Positions 1 to 11,208 of a stretch of DNA of 64,000 nucleotides are shown piece after piece. A model generated the notes under the pieces. It did no database searches, was not told the origin of the DNA, and saw only the letters and a list, made by a program, of their open reading frames with translations. Position 1 is the first letter of the stretch; each line of letters starts with the position of its first letter. Origin of the DNA: Ctena decussata (Eukaryota > Mollusca > Bivalvia > Lucinida > Lucinidae); NCBI GenBank assembly GCA_963989385.1, contig OZ022503.1, positions 54,558,858 to 54,622,857 on the forward strand, in the 5' to 3' direction. A program made the position numbers and the translations under genes.

Positions 1-194
1 GCAGGAAAGAGTGTGAGCTAACTGTAAGTTACTGTGTTTTTGAGTGTTGGCCTTAAAGAGGTATTCTGCTGGTATTCTATTCTATACATAGATTAGAATG
101 GGAAACCTACCATAGATTGTGTTTATTGTTTTCTTGTTTACTTATATATTATGACTAATTAATTGTTTGGAAATAATTAATTGATTTGACTCAG

Positions 195-475
195 TGGAAT
201 TTGTCCATGGATATTGTCCAGTCCGCCTGGACTCCCTGGACTTTGGACACCATGGACAATGTCCAGACTGTCCACTAAGTACATGGATAATGTCCACTGA
301 ATCCATGGACATTGTCTAGACTGGCTGGTATCACTGGACTTTGTCCATGGACTCAGTGGACTTTGTCAAGAGTGTCCATGGACATTGTCCAGAATGTCCA
401 CCGAGTCCATGGTAAATGTCCACTGGGTCGATGGACAATGTCAAGGGAGTCTACTGAGTCAATGGACTTTCTACA
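195..475. repeat. Degenerate minisatellite, TCCATGGACATTGTCCA type
   Basis: About fifteen imperfect copies of short blocks such as TCCATGGACA, ATGTCCA and CTGGACT follow one another. Each block is itself partly palindromic (TCCATGGA). The units are 16-20 bp long and diverged. An open frame crosses the array (312-509), but it only reflects the repeat. No function is visible. Confidence 0.75.
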
Positions 476-970
476 GATGGGTCAGCATTCAAAGGCTCAT
501 GTTCTTTAGGTTTGGCAGCAACTAGAGGTGATATGTTTTCACCTTATCAGAGGGACTTAATTTTGATTGATTCTCTCCCTTCAAATGGTTAAATATCACA
601 CTCAGTCTGTATCTGCTTTACACAGAGAAATAAGGTGATTTATCATGCAACTGCTTTAAAATTCACCTGATAACAGGGGTACGATAACATGAGGTGATAT
701 CATGTCACTTTAGAACTGCGCTTACGCGAATGTTATCAGGGGATGCCTAAAGAAGCCATCCCAGAAGACGAATGGGCTACATACTGACGTTGGTCTTGAT
801 AACAACGTTCGATTGGTTAAATTAGGTCACAGACACCAGTCATCATGCATTCGCGATGTCAGCAAGTTCAAACGGAACTGGTTTTGCTTTTCATTTGTTT
901 GACTCTCTTTTCATCTTAAAATCTTGTAATGATACATGATAAATAGAAAACCATGATAGTGTCTTTTAAT

Positions 971-1152
971 ATCAAGTTTATCCGGCTCGATCAGAAAAAC
1001 GTCAGACTGGCTCGGCAAGCCTCTCCATCCTACCTTGTTTTTCTTTAAGTCTGATAAACGATAGTTTATCAGGCTCGATCAGAAAAACGTCAGACTGGCT
1101 CGGCAAGCCTCTCCATCCTACCTTGTTTTTCGTTAAGCCTGATAAACTTGAT
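971..1152. repeat. Two tandem 84-bp units with inverted ends
   Basis: Unit 1 spans 976-1059 and unit 2 spans 1064-1147, nearly identical over 84 bp. Each begins GTTTATC and ends GATAAAC, so each unit has short inverted ends (12 bp perfect in unit 2, GTTTATCAGGCT). The outer flanks ATCAAG (971-976) and CTTGAT (1147-1152) extend the inversion around the whole pair. It looks like a small foldback or MITE-like dimer. There is no coding capacity. Confidence 0.7.
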
Positions 1153-1479
1153 ATAGGGGCTTCAGGTGTTTTTTTAAAAATGCAAATTTACTTATTTTTA
1201 CCTATTTTATGAGAAAGCATATTCAATTTCCTCTAAAATGATATGTATATTATTAGAATAGGGTGCTTGGTTCAAAAGTTATGACATGTTTTAGACAAGC
1301 CATTGTGACCAATTTTGTAATCATGCTCCAATGTATTCAGTATACGGGCTGATGGCACCGAATTTCACATTCATTAAGCATAAATTAGGGCAAGGATTTA
1401 AGTCTTTTACTTATAGTCTTATTCATATACACTGTATGATGCAGTAATATGGGCGGCAACTTCAGCAAATATTTTTGAG

Positions 1480-2125
1480 TGGTTCACTCGTTTCCATGGT
1501 AACCAGACTGTCAATTTCTGGTTCAAAATGGCAGCGAAATCGGAGTTTTATATGAAGCGAATAATGACAAAACGACAGAATATGATAAAGAACACTCATA
1601 AATGATACAATGTATGAAGCAATTATAAAAGATGCACCATTTACTAACATTTTTTATTTGTGAGTTTGTTTCCATGGTAATGAGGCGGCCATTTTCTTGT
1701 TCAAAATGGCCGCTAACACGGAGTTTCCATGATAAAAAGATATCAAATGCAAAATAAAAAAAAATAGAAACAGTCACAAATCCTAAAGGTAGTTTAACAC
1801 AATTCAGTTATACAAGTTTTACAATTTGCAAGCATTATTTAGTGGTTCAGCTGTTTCCATGGTAACCAGGATGCCATTTACTTGTCCGAAATGGCCACGA
1901 AAACAGTGTTTGCCGGCCAAACTGAAAGAGATGACATTACGAGAAAAGAGGATAAAGCAAATTCACAAATGATCTAGTGTGTGCCTCAGTACCTAGTTAA
2001 AGCTGGAACATTTGCTCGCATTTTAATTGATTCACTTGTTTCCAAGGTAATTTGGTGGCTTTTTTGTTGGTCAAACATTCTGTAAAATCTGCAGTTCTAT
2101 GAAAAAGAAGGTAAAGCCCGAAATG
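1480..2125. repeat. ~180-bp tandem repeat, four diverged copies
   Basis: Four units begin near 1490, 1668, 1853 and 2038 with TTTCCATGGTAA, followed by a conserved TCAAAATGGCCGC block and an A-rich segment. Spacings are 178, 185 and 185 bp. The period matches the other ~180-bp bivalve-type arrays in the window (6779-7676 and 57400-57972), although the sequence is a different family. A related block around TTCAAAATGGCCGCC is present at 40110-40150. Antisense open frames over this array are repeat shadows. Confidence 0.75.
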
Positions 2126-3864
2126 CACTTTTCGCTTACCACCTCTCGCAACAGATACAAGTCACTACCTCATTCGTGAAATTAAATACATCTGTAAGAT
2201 ATGCTTATATTGCAAAATATCACGCACATCTGTCAGTAAATATAACATATTCTTGTAAAATATATAGCTCATCCAAGCGTGTTTATGTGTTGTCATACAT
2301 GAGTAAAGAACAGTTCTTTGATCATTCGGGGCCGTAATAAATAGCAAATAACATAAAGCATCAGTCTCCCCGTACTTGCTTAATTTGTTGGTAGTATGGG
2401 GTTTAACAACTCTTTGATACAGTATTTCAATTTGTGTCGAGCTGTCTCCCAGGGAGGGAGAGAAAGAAAAGATATGACAGGCGAGAGAAGAAATATCCAA
2501 ATTAACCCACCCATATCTACTGCAAACACAGTAGACCATTACTCTTCTATTATCCATATACAATAGTTGGACGCCTCGGCACTGAAATTTACCGGGCACC
2601 ATCGCCCGACCGCAACCATCCCCCTCCTCCCCCTTCCCACAACCACCGTACTTAGAAACGTATCCCCGGGTTTACTATAATAATGCAGATCATGTTTTTT
2701 TCCATTCCTTTAGGGTGGTCATTTGACAGCTAGAAAAAGCAACTAATGTTAAGTGCAGTGTGGCAGCCATATAAAAATTGTCACCATACTTCACCATGCA
2801 TAGTGAATATTACATAATGGAATCATTGGGCTCATTCTGAGTCAGTTCGAAAATAATGCCGCTGAAGCCGGGGTGCTAGGGGGACATTGGCAGTGTTGCA
2901 ACAGTAAATTACTGCACTTGAACTGACTCAATGAAATCAAGTCTCTTTTAGGCCTACCCGTTTCTTTAATGTCTGCCTTGCTTCCAGAAGATCTTTCAAT
3001 ATTTATTCTTAGTAAAGAAGACCTGATACAAATCCTTGAAATATTTACACTGACCACAGAACGTTCCTTTCATGATTTATTTTTGGCTGACCAGTTGACA
3101 ATGTTTGTCAGCTGATCTGTAAGTAACTTAAAGACCCTTTATTTGTATAATCTTTTATTGTGAGTTATCGCTGCAAGCTTCTTACTAAAGATTCATTTTT
3201 GTACATGACCCTGATATAGTTTAAACAAATAAAACATTGTTAAGTTTCATTTAAAATCGTTCGGGTACTATAAATTTGCAACTAAAATGATCTTCCAATA
3301 AACGGTAAAAATACAGCGTACAAACCTGGCGCGCTTTTTCATAATATTGCATAGTTCGACGGGGAACCAGGAAAGGAACTAGTACTTTGTGGAGCTGTTT
3401 TCCCATCATTTTTTATTATTATTCTTTCAGCCTTTTTTGAGGATTAGAGACACTGAAAAAGTTGAATATGGAAATCCGCATCTGTAGCCGTAAATTTGGT
3501 TATCGAAACACATTTTTCACTTACTCTTTGCAACAGCTATGTGATTCAATATATATGCTCATAAACCCAAATTCTCATTTATCACCAAACGTGAAGGTTG
3601 ATTTAGACGTTCTATCACTGTGAGTAGAAAGTACTATGGATACTTTAATATGCATAGTCCAACTTTAGCAGCGGCCGCAGCAGACTTAGTGCGATAACAG
3701 AAATTGATGGTACCAAAATGTATCTCGTCTTAAAATAAATATACAAATTTAAATAACAACTTCATTCAGGACTGACAAAAGAAAAAAAACTCCAAGCTGA
3801 TATTCATCTTGGCTTTGCACTGTTTGACCAACACAAAGGCACTGATGAAATGACGCATTTTACG
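2126..3864. other. Non-coding stretch, nothing identified
   Basis: AT-rich sequence with no recognisable coding, RNA gene or mobile-element ends. The longest open frame (minus strand, 2165-2602, 145 codons) has no recognisable domain and low-complexity composition, so I do not call it a gene. Confidence 0.5.
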
Positions 3865-3998
3865 ACCTTTTCAAGAGCATTCAGTCATATGAAAGGATGT
3901 GTGCAATGGAACCCTGTTCACGGTCGAAAAGAGTTTTGCCTACAGCGAGAATCAAACCGCGCTAGCTCAGTGCTAAATCCGCTGAGCTACGGAGTACT
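3865..3998 (-). mobile_element. Degenerate tRNA-derived SINE
   Basis: On the minus strand the element starts with a tRNA-like head: an A-box-like TAGCTCAGCGG near 3990 and a B-box-like GGTTTGATTC near 3955. A body follows containing GGTTCCATTGCACA and CCTTTCAT. The same head-plus-body order occurs at 59694-59851, so these are two diverged copies of one SINE family. No poly-A or target duplication is clear. Confidence 0.6.
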
Positions 3999-5360
3999 CC
4001 TTAAATGTATGCTGATCTTTAATTGTCGACTGCGATACTTTTGATATACTTGGAATAAAATCTTTTGAATTGTGACAGAAAATGATACGAGAATATGAAT
4101 TTTATGACAATTGAATTTTATGTTGATATGTATGTGTTCACATAATTTTCATGCGGGGAAAATGCCAAATAATTCTGATTAATGCCGACCAAAGTTGGTT
4201 TACGGTAAAATAATAAATTTTGCAGATACTTTAACTTTCGCTTTCCTTTGTTTTGTATTTAAAAATGTATGGAAAATAGCAAAACACAATAATTTAGATA
4301 AAAACTGACTCGATTAAATTTGCTTAACACAATAAATATCGACTGCATAATCATAGTTTCGGGGGAGCCCTCGATCAAGTGATGAAAAATCCTGACGTCA
4401 AATTTAGCGTAACGGCGGGTGGAGAAACGTCATTAATATCGTCGATACCATGTCTCCAAACAATGATTTCCGCGGCATATAAAATAGCTCATGGCATAGA
4501 GGTGGAATGGTTTTTGAAGATTATAGGTCTGAGAATTCGAATCTGAGTGCCTCGGTTTTGCAAAACAGTTATTTACCTGTTAAAATTCGGCTTATTTCAG
4601 TCAAATTGCACTAGCTTTCTTGTTAATGATCGAATTTTACCGAGGCAATCAACCTCGTAAAGGTCACTATCTCAGAATTTATTTGATTGGTCAGTCTGAC
4701 TAATCACGCTTACACGTTGCCGCGGAAACCGTTTCAAGACACCCCACTATGTTGTAAACAATCGGGAAAATGCGGCCACGTCAGAATGACGTTAAGTGAA
4801 AATCGACGGTGGTCAGTGGTTACCAAACGTTATTTTACGTGTAAGATAGAATTTTTGGCACTGAAAATGCCCTATAATTAAAAAAGAAGGCTGTTTCCAT
4901 TTTTCTGCATAAAAATAATGACAAAATTCTTGTAAACTACATCAATACAACGTGGTAAAAAGGGGACATTTTTAGCGCACAACTAGTAAATTACGCGATG
5001 ACGTAACGTCATCTGAACCCCCTACTTGATATCAAAAATACAGTATCATGGTATTCTCTGTATATCATCATTTTCCAAATGAGAACTTGAATTCTATTGA
5101 AGCAGGAATAAGAAATCTGTAATATTTTTGTGTTGCAAAGCCAATATTGTCACTCAAATTGAATCACCACCCTTGTTACCTAGCCTTTTAAACATCTTGG
5201 TCATAGCACATTGGTCCACTTAATTATGTTAACCTAACCAGTGATATGGCCTACAGATGGAAGGACAGAAAACCAGATATCTATATCTTTCACTGCCATA
5301 GCAGGTGTGACAAAAATGTAGATTTAATGAAGATGTAGATCTGTGTTTTATTACACTTAC
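3999..5360. other. Probable intronic sequence
   Basis: AT-rich, with no gene recognised. It holds two cAMP-response-like palindromic patches, TGACGTCAAA near 4392 and GATGACGTAACGTCATC near 4997-5013. They are noted only as sequence. It lies immediately downstream (minus strand) of the exon at 5361-5550, so it is probably intron. Confidence 0.4.
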
Positions 5361-5550
5361 CTAATCCTGTAAAAAATTCATTCCACCATCCCTCATCAGT
5401 GGGGTTAGGAAAATGAGAGAAGTATTTTTTTATGTCATTCTTCAACTGAGGAACGTTTACTTTATCAGAGTTTGTGTGAAGCAGTTGTGGCTGTCCATCT
5501 GGTATGTCTTTGAGTAACTTTAACTCCCTGCCAGTGCAAGATTGCCAGTC
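5361..5550 (-). CDS. Internal exon of an unrecognised host gene
   Basis: On the minus strand this 190-bp block is preceded by a polypyrimidine-type acceptor (AAATACTTTTCAG, 5551-5563) and followed by a consensus donor (GTAAGTGTAA, 5351-5360). Only one of three frames is open: 63 codons starting in phase 0 and ending with one extra base (phase 1). The other two frames contain stops. The peptide begins DWQSCTGRELKLL and ends near TDEGWWNEFFTGL; it is charged, with several aromatic residues, and has no low-complexity repeats. I do not recognise the family and see no known motif. The coding call rests on the splice sites plus the single open frame. It lies on the same strand as the TBCK-like exon 22.7 kb away and starts in the phase in which that exon ends, but I know of no TBCK segment that resembles it, so it may belong to another gene. 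Confidence 0.65.
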
Positions 5551-6778
5551 CTGAAAAGTATTTGGAATTTTTTTTAGTATCTTGAGGCAAAAAAATTTAG
5601 TTCTGAATTTTTTTATTGTCCCATTACTAATGTAACGCTTCTACATAGATTTGGGAAGACTTAGTCTCTGCTTTTTAAATGTATAAGAATTTTTAAAAGG
5701 GGACCCAGGGAAAATTTTAGGATTTTAAATATTTTTGAGACAGGGATGTGTGACTGGGAAGCTAAAGACCCCAGCCTCCCCCTTCTTCATAAAATGGCCA
5801 GACTTTTAAAAAAAATACCTATTCATATAATTTTAAGTAAAATTATAATCTAGTCATGTTATTTTACTCTGACTACGTTATGATTGCATGTATAAGAAAT
5901 ACATCAGCTGTTGCAGTGAATTGTTGAGTAATAATTCACTGTTTGGAGTTCAGCTGTAAAGTAGAGGGTATCATGAGCCTGGAGCATGGGTGAAATATCT
6001 ACTGTCAACTAACCTACAAACGGAATTATTACTTCGCAATTCACTGCTAGAGCTGAACTATTTTGATTCTAAAACTCAAAAACACTGAAAAAGTATTCTG
6101 TTCATTCAAATTCTCCCAATCTTCCGACAAGCTTGTTCATGATCTTGGCAATATTCTCGACTGTATCAAGTATCAATATATGTGTTCATTTAAGAGTTAA
6201 CATCTGATTTTTCAGTGTCCATCTTGTGATGAAGCCAGTGGGTGGAGCTAAAACTGCATGAAGCACATTAAAGCACTTCTTGTAGAATTTTAGGGGCTAC
6301 CCCTCTAAAACTCGAGCCCTCTACAACAGTGAAGTGTTGCAGAATAAACCGATGTGGTAGAATTATTTTAACTTCCAAGTTTCATGCAGTCCTTTGAAAA
6401 GATCTTTGAAAGATTAAAGATTAGACAAATCTAATTTATAGCATGTGAAAGGTGAAACAGTTAAACCAGCATGCAGCTTCAGTTGTTGCAGTACCCATGA
6501 TATGTCCCACAATCAGTTCCAAGTAATCTTTCATGGTATAAACTTACGTTTTCATAATATATCCAAATAATTCCAATGGCCTCCCTTTGGCAAAAGTTCT
6601 GAACAAATTATTGGCTGACAGCATCTACAGAGAGGCATTTATAATCCATAATCCTGTTTACGTTGTATCCTTACGTGAAGGTTTTGTTTTCACCTTTTCC
6701 ATTACGAATCAGCCATTTTGCATTTATTAATTGTAATTTAGATGGAAACTAGAAAATTGTGTCTGTAAGACACTAATG
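5551..6778. other. Probable intron, no feature seen
   Basis: AT-rich sequence upstream (minus strand) of the exon at 5361-5550. I see no second exon with both splice sites and an open frame, and no clear repeat structure. Confidence 0.4.
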
Positions 6779-7676
6779 ATGCCCCCGTGCGGCGCCTGTC
6801 ACAGGATATATGAACATCCCTAAAGCACTTTTTAAGCCCAAACACCATCTACTATGAATCCACTGAAAACTTTACACAAACATCATACCCTATAGCGCAA
6901 AAATGTAGCCCAAAATGACAAAGTTTAAAAGGTCGTTATTCCGTTAAAAAAATTTTTTTATCAAAAAACTAACATGCACCTTTTCATCATGTCCACAAGT
7001 ATACAATGTCTGAAAAATAGCGGCTGAAAATTGTGGGAGGAGTTGACCAAAGTATTCACCCTACAATGCAAACATATGCCTAAAATGACTAAGTTCAAAA
7101 AGGCTGTACTTCTGTCAAAATTTAAGCTAGCTCCGACAAAAACCCACATGCACATCTTCAGTATGTCCACAACAAGTATGCAAGGTTTGAAAAGGATCCA
7201 TTCAAAACTGTGGGAGAAGTCGATTACACAAACTCCATACCCTACAATGCAAAAATTTGCCTAAAATGAATAAGTTCAAAAGGCTGTAATTCTGTCAAAA
7301 TTATTTCTAGCTCCAACAAAAATCCACATGCACATCTTCAATATGTCTACCGCATGTATGCATAGTTTGAAAAAGATCCAATCACAACTGTGGGAGTAGT
7401 TGATTACACAAACTCCATACCCTACAGAGCAAAACATTGCCTAAAATGACTAAGTCCAAATGGCCCTATATAATTCTGTCAAAATTAATTCTAGCTCCAA
7501 AAATCCACATGCACATCTTCAATATGTCCACAACATTTATGCAAAGTTTGAAAAAGATCCATTGAAAACTGTCGGAGGAGTTGATTACACAAACTCTATA
7601 CCATAAAGTGTGACGAACGGACGGACAGACAGGGGCAAATCTTAATGCCCCCTGACTATCGTCACGGGGGCATAAA
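6779..7676. mobile_element. Pearl-like tandem-repeat element, ~180-bp core
   Basis: The element opens with ATGCCCCCGTG and closes with CACGGGGGCAT, an inverted terminal pair. The core holds about four copies of a ~180-bp unit marked by CTCCATACCCTACA (near 7056, 7236, 7416 and 7597), CACATGCACATCTTCA and AAAAAGATCCA. Just before the 3' end is a short ACGG-type run (GACGAACGGACGGACAG). Tandem core, ACGG run and hairpin-forming end are the hallmarks of bivalve 'pearl' elements, thought to be non-autonomous rolling-circle (Helentron-related) elements. It has no protein-coding capacity. Confidence 0.7.
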
Positions 7677-8479
7677 AACAAAATTTGTTCTAAAACGACC
7701 AAGGCAAGCGTCAGTAAGACGATTATATATGACCTAACGTCAGCACAATAACAAACATCAGCTGGTAATGTTTTCAAAATGGCGGTGCCCTCGACAGTTA
7801 TTTTGCTCAAATCACTGAATACTGTAGCCCCCCTGACTAGCCTTGTCCTTACTGACAAATTGGTACTATAACAATTTCATTTCCCTCGTGTATATACCTG
7901 TTTGTATACATGTATGTCAAAACTGGGTTAAGGGGAGAGACGTGAGAATCACCATCATTATTTTCAATATTTCCAGTTTAAGTAAACGCTCATTAGCATG
8001 ACTCTATCTTTTGGCTGTTTATGCCTTCATTTGTAGGGATAGTTTGCTCTAATACGACCTATCTGGGCAGTTACCGTTCAACGCTTTCAGCTAATTAAAA
8101 CCGCATGTACATCGTAAACAATACGTCAAATCGAAAGTACAATTCACCCCCGCGTTTCCATAACACTGCATTACCTCAGCCTCAAGCCGGTCCATTTCTA
8201 AACTTTGATCATTACAGAACAACCTTCCATAGATAACTTTTTCTTAAATATCATTTTCACGCAATACTGGTCGATTTCATTTCCTCAATTGAAGACTTCA
8301 GATCTCTAACATGGCGGCTTCGTTTCCTCTCGGCTGGGTGGTCATCCGGAATACTCGGACTTCTCCGACTGCGCCATTATACAGCGCGTGCATTCCGGTT
8401 GACCACTTTCGATCATGTGACTGTTGTTGGTGTCGTTAACTGCCGTGATGACCTCACGATATCACATGGTCCCAGGGAC

Positions 8480-8486
8480 TATATAA
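8480..8486 (+). promoter_or_regulatory. TATA box of the 5' LTR promoter
   Basis: TATATAA in the context GGGACTATATAAGGCC, conserved in the 3' LTR at 25434-25440. It is preceded by a CpG-containing, GC-richer stretch and lies in the position expected for the U3/R border. Transcription would start about 25-30 bp downstream and read through gag-pol. Confidence 0.75.
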
Positions 8487-8905
8487 GGCCGAGACTCGCT
8501 GTGTTCGGGTTTGGGTCGATCTGGTATATTTGTATACTGACCCGGTGAGGCTGCTTCCCTTGGGACAACCATTCCAGACTGTTTTCTGTGAAACAATCCA
8601 ACCTATCCTGAATGTTTAATCTACTACTAGTTCTGTCTACTGTAATATAACCACTCCAGAGTGGTTAATATGGCAAGCAGATACTTCAATACTTTTGGAG
8701 AGGTTAATATATTTTTCTAGACTAGTTAAAAGCAACATCACCCCACCCATACAAGCACATGGCACTGCAAGCACTCAGTACTGCTTCATATACACATTAG
8801 GAATATTTTAACTAGTCCTGATAGGCTTAAATAATATAGACGGTGATTGCTCATAGTCTCTCTCTCTGTTGCACCTTTGACTAATAGTGTTTAAGATGCT
8901 CACTG

Positions 8906-8911
8906 AATAAA
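8906..8911 (+). terminator. LTR polyadenylation signal AATAAA
   Basis: AATAAA followed by TGTAATC, conserved at 27728-27733 in the 3' LTR, where it would end the element's transcript. The distance from the TATA box (about 420 bp) fits an R region of moderate length. Confidence 0.55.
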
Positions 8912-9007
8912 TGTAATCATTTTATTTGATAAGTAATCTCTTCAAGCTAAAATGCTTTAAGGGCTGATAGTCACACTTTTTCTGTAATTGTCTGTACTAC
9001 CTCTTAA

Positions 9008-9839
9008 GGTGGACGATCCCGGAAGAACTCTGTTCTTGCTTGTTTAAAAAACAAATAGAGTTATTGTTCATCATCAAATCGACTAACTGTGGAGTATATA
9101 CAGTTATAATATACACTTACAATATCTTCCGTAAAGATCCTAATTTTTCGGGCACATAGGTATGTACAAACAGTGGAAACTGAGATCAGACTGTTCCTTA
9201 GGAACCAGAATGATCAAGATCTTCACAGTTTCCATTCCATCTGCGCATTTTTGTCGACATTACTCTATGGTAGAACCGAATAACAGGAAAATAAATAATA
9301 GGGCAAGGATCAGCGGTGCTTGCAGCAGGTGCAGAATTTGGGCAGTCTGTTTTGGGGATATTTTGAACTTAAACATTGTTTTTCTAGTAAACGAAACGGT
9401 GAAATGTTTGTTTTTTTGTTTTATTCTTTAACATACGATGTAAGTTTTACTAAAATAATATGCATAAGCATGCCCCATCGATTGATATTTTTCATGACGT
9501 TTTTCATGAAATTCAATTTTCTTGCATTTTTTCAAAGAATGTAAAAATATACTTATTAACAAGAAAAATGCAATTTTTTTTATCAGTTTGTTTCAAATAT
9601 CCTATATTACAGATTATATGATTTGCTGAAATGAAAGTGCATTCATGCGCTAGAGATATGAATTTTAATGGAAAAGGTGTAAAAAAAAGTATGTAGAAAT
9701 ACAAAATATTGTTTTTTAGGAAAACAAAACGGTGAAAATTGTTTTTTTCTTACCCAAATGTTTTATAGCTCTTTGGGTTATTTAGACGGTATAATGGTTT
9801 GAATGCCCCGCCAATATTTCTATTCAGTATTCGTCTACC
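9008..9839 (+). mobile_element. TTAA-specific MITE inserted in the 5' LTR
   Basis: 832 bp flanked by TTAA at 9004-9007 and 9840-9843. Its ends are inverted (GGTGGACGA on the left, TCGTCTACC on the right). The homologous point in the 3' LTR is a single TTAA (27826-27829), the exact pre-insertion site. A longer copy in the opposite orientation lies at 54236-55456, also between two TTAA sites. TTAA target choice is typical of piggyBac-type elements, but these ends do not start with the usual CCC, so the superfamily is only tentative. Open frames shared by both copies are not convincing genes. Confidence 0.85.
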
Positions 9840-10135
9840 TTAAGATAACCTAGTTCTGCAAGCTGCTCATGAATACTTAAGATTATCTAATTCCTAACTC
9901 TTACTGAAACTACTGCTACTTATTGTTGTATAGTTAAGCTCATCATATTGTGTTTAATTTGTTGAACTGAATTTAGGTAAAGTTAAGAAACTTTCAACTA
10001 GTGTTTCATTGTATTTCCAAGTCCAAGTACCACTTCCGTCCAGCACCAAGCGGACCCACAACTGTAACCCTTTTACATTCATGTTGACCACTCGGCTGAA
10101 AATATCCTGAGCACGTAGGCAAGAGGGTTACAATC

Positions 10136-10156
10136 TGGTGTCAGGAGTCGTGGGAT
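10136..10156 (+). promoter_or_regulatory. Primer-binding site (PBS)
   Basis: TGGTGTCAGGAGTCGTGGGA starts three bases after the LTR's terminal CA. The initial TGG complements the CCA end of a tRNA, and the rest resembles the 3' end of a leucine-type tRNA (my inference). It is the site where minus-strand DNA synthesis is primed, and it fixes the 3' boundary of the 5' LTR. Confidence 0.75.
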
Positions 10157-10209
10157 AGAAAATTAGAGAATGAGACTGTTTGCCTAATACTGAACGTTCA
10201 ACCCCCACC

Positions 10210-10240
<31 letters not shown>

Positions 10241-10827
10241 AATGTTGCATGTCTGTTGCATGACTGTTGCATGTCTGTAAAAACATACAAAATATAGTTT
10301 TTGACTGTTTGCTCTATTGTGACTATGGAAAAGCCTGTAATATAAACAACCTACAGACTGAGGTTCCTTGTTTTAAAACATATGTTATATAGTGCTTTGT
10401 CTTACAAGCTCACCTGCACAGTTTACTATAAAACAAGTCTGTGGAAACTGAACTGTATTAAACACCACCTGTTTCAAACAATCTATAGATGTTCGTTTAA
10501 CAGCATTACTGTTATTTATGACTGAATTTGATCTTTGAATTTGCTCCCTGAATTTGCTCCCTAAATTCAGTAAAAAAAAAAAAAAAAAAAGGTGAAGCAA
10601 CAACACTGATACAAATATTTCTTTATTAAACAGGAAAATTCAATATGAAGCAATAATGTACAATTAATAACACATCTTTTCTTCTTTACAACTGTCTAAT
10701 AGTGGCAAAAGTGGTCACACCTGAAAATAGAAGGTGAAACTTGTTTTAAAACTTGGTGTATGGTAGTTGTGGTGAGACTTAGGAAATACAATAATTAACA
10801 GAATAAGATTCTATTGTATTTTAAATT
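10157..10827 (+). other. 5' leader of the retrotransposon
   Basis: Untranslated leader between PBS and gag, with long A runs (10220-10241 and 10572-10591) and a CATGTCTGTTG tandem (10247-10275). No open frame of note. The packaging signal would be expected here but cannot be identified by eye. Confidence 0.5.
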
Positions 10828-11208
10828 ATGGCTGAGGCCGAGACAGAACACAATATTGCACGGCACGATAAGCATAATGAGGAAGGCAGTGACAATGAAT
10901 CTGTTGTTTCAAACGAGCCGGATAATTCACGGTTATTTTCGCGGCTTGAGAGTGAAATTAAAGAAGAAATGACTTCCATGGCAAATCAGGTGAAAGAAAC
11001 TATTCTAACTTTGACCGAACAGGTACAACAAAAACTAAACGACCTAGACACACAAGTTCAGAATATTCAAGCCCAACTTAGGAATTAGAACAATAATCAA
11101 GGGGCAATAACCCAGATCAGAAACAGTACACCAGTATAATTAAATACACACCCCATTATGACTACATGTGCTACTCCTGTAACACATTCTGCTCCGGTAA
11201 CTGAAACT

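Larger units (their letters stand above)
7823..10132 (+). repeat. 5' LTR of the Gypsy element (carries a MITE)
   Basis: It begins TGTAGCCCC and ends GGGTTACA, the usual TG...CA ends. Outside the MITE at 9008-9839 it matches the 3' LTR almost base for base with scattered substitutions, giving an original length near 1.47 kb. It carries a TATA box (8480-8486), and an AATAAA signal (8906-8911) about 420 bp further on. The 3' LTR lacks the MITE and so shows the empty site. Confidence 0.92.

Noticed and set aside
2138..2200. Minus-strand donor-like GTAAGC with a 60-bp frame
   Set aside because: Lies in the tail of the ~180-bp repeat array, and a similar string recurs at 3515-3530.
2165..2602. 145-codon minus-strand frame
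   Set aside because: No recognisable domain, no splice or promoter support, composition like the surrounding non-coding DNA.
6217..6260. Plus-strand acceptor-like TTTTTCAG followed by CPSCDEASGWS
   Set aside because: The frame stops after 11 codons and no donor follows.
9162..9544. Frames shared between 9162-9544 and 54916-55253
   Set aside because: Shared because both are copies of the TTAA element; they lack a known domain and differ by frame changes.
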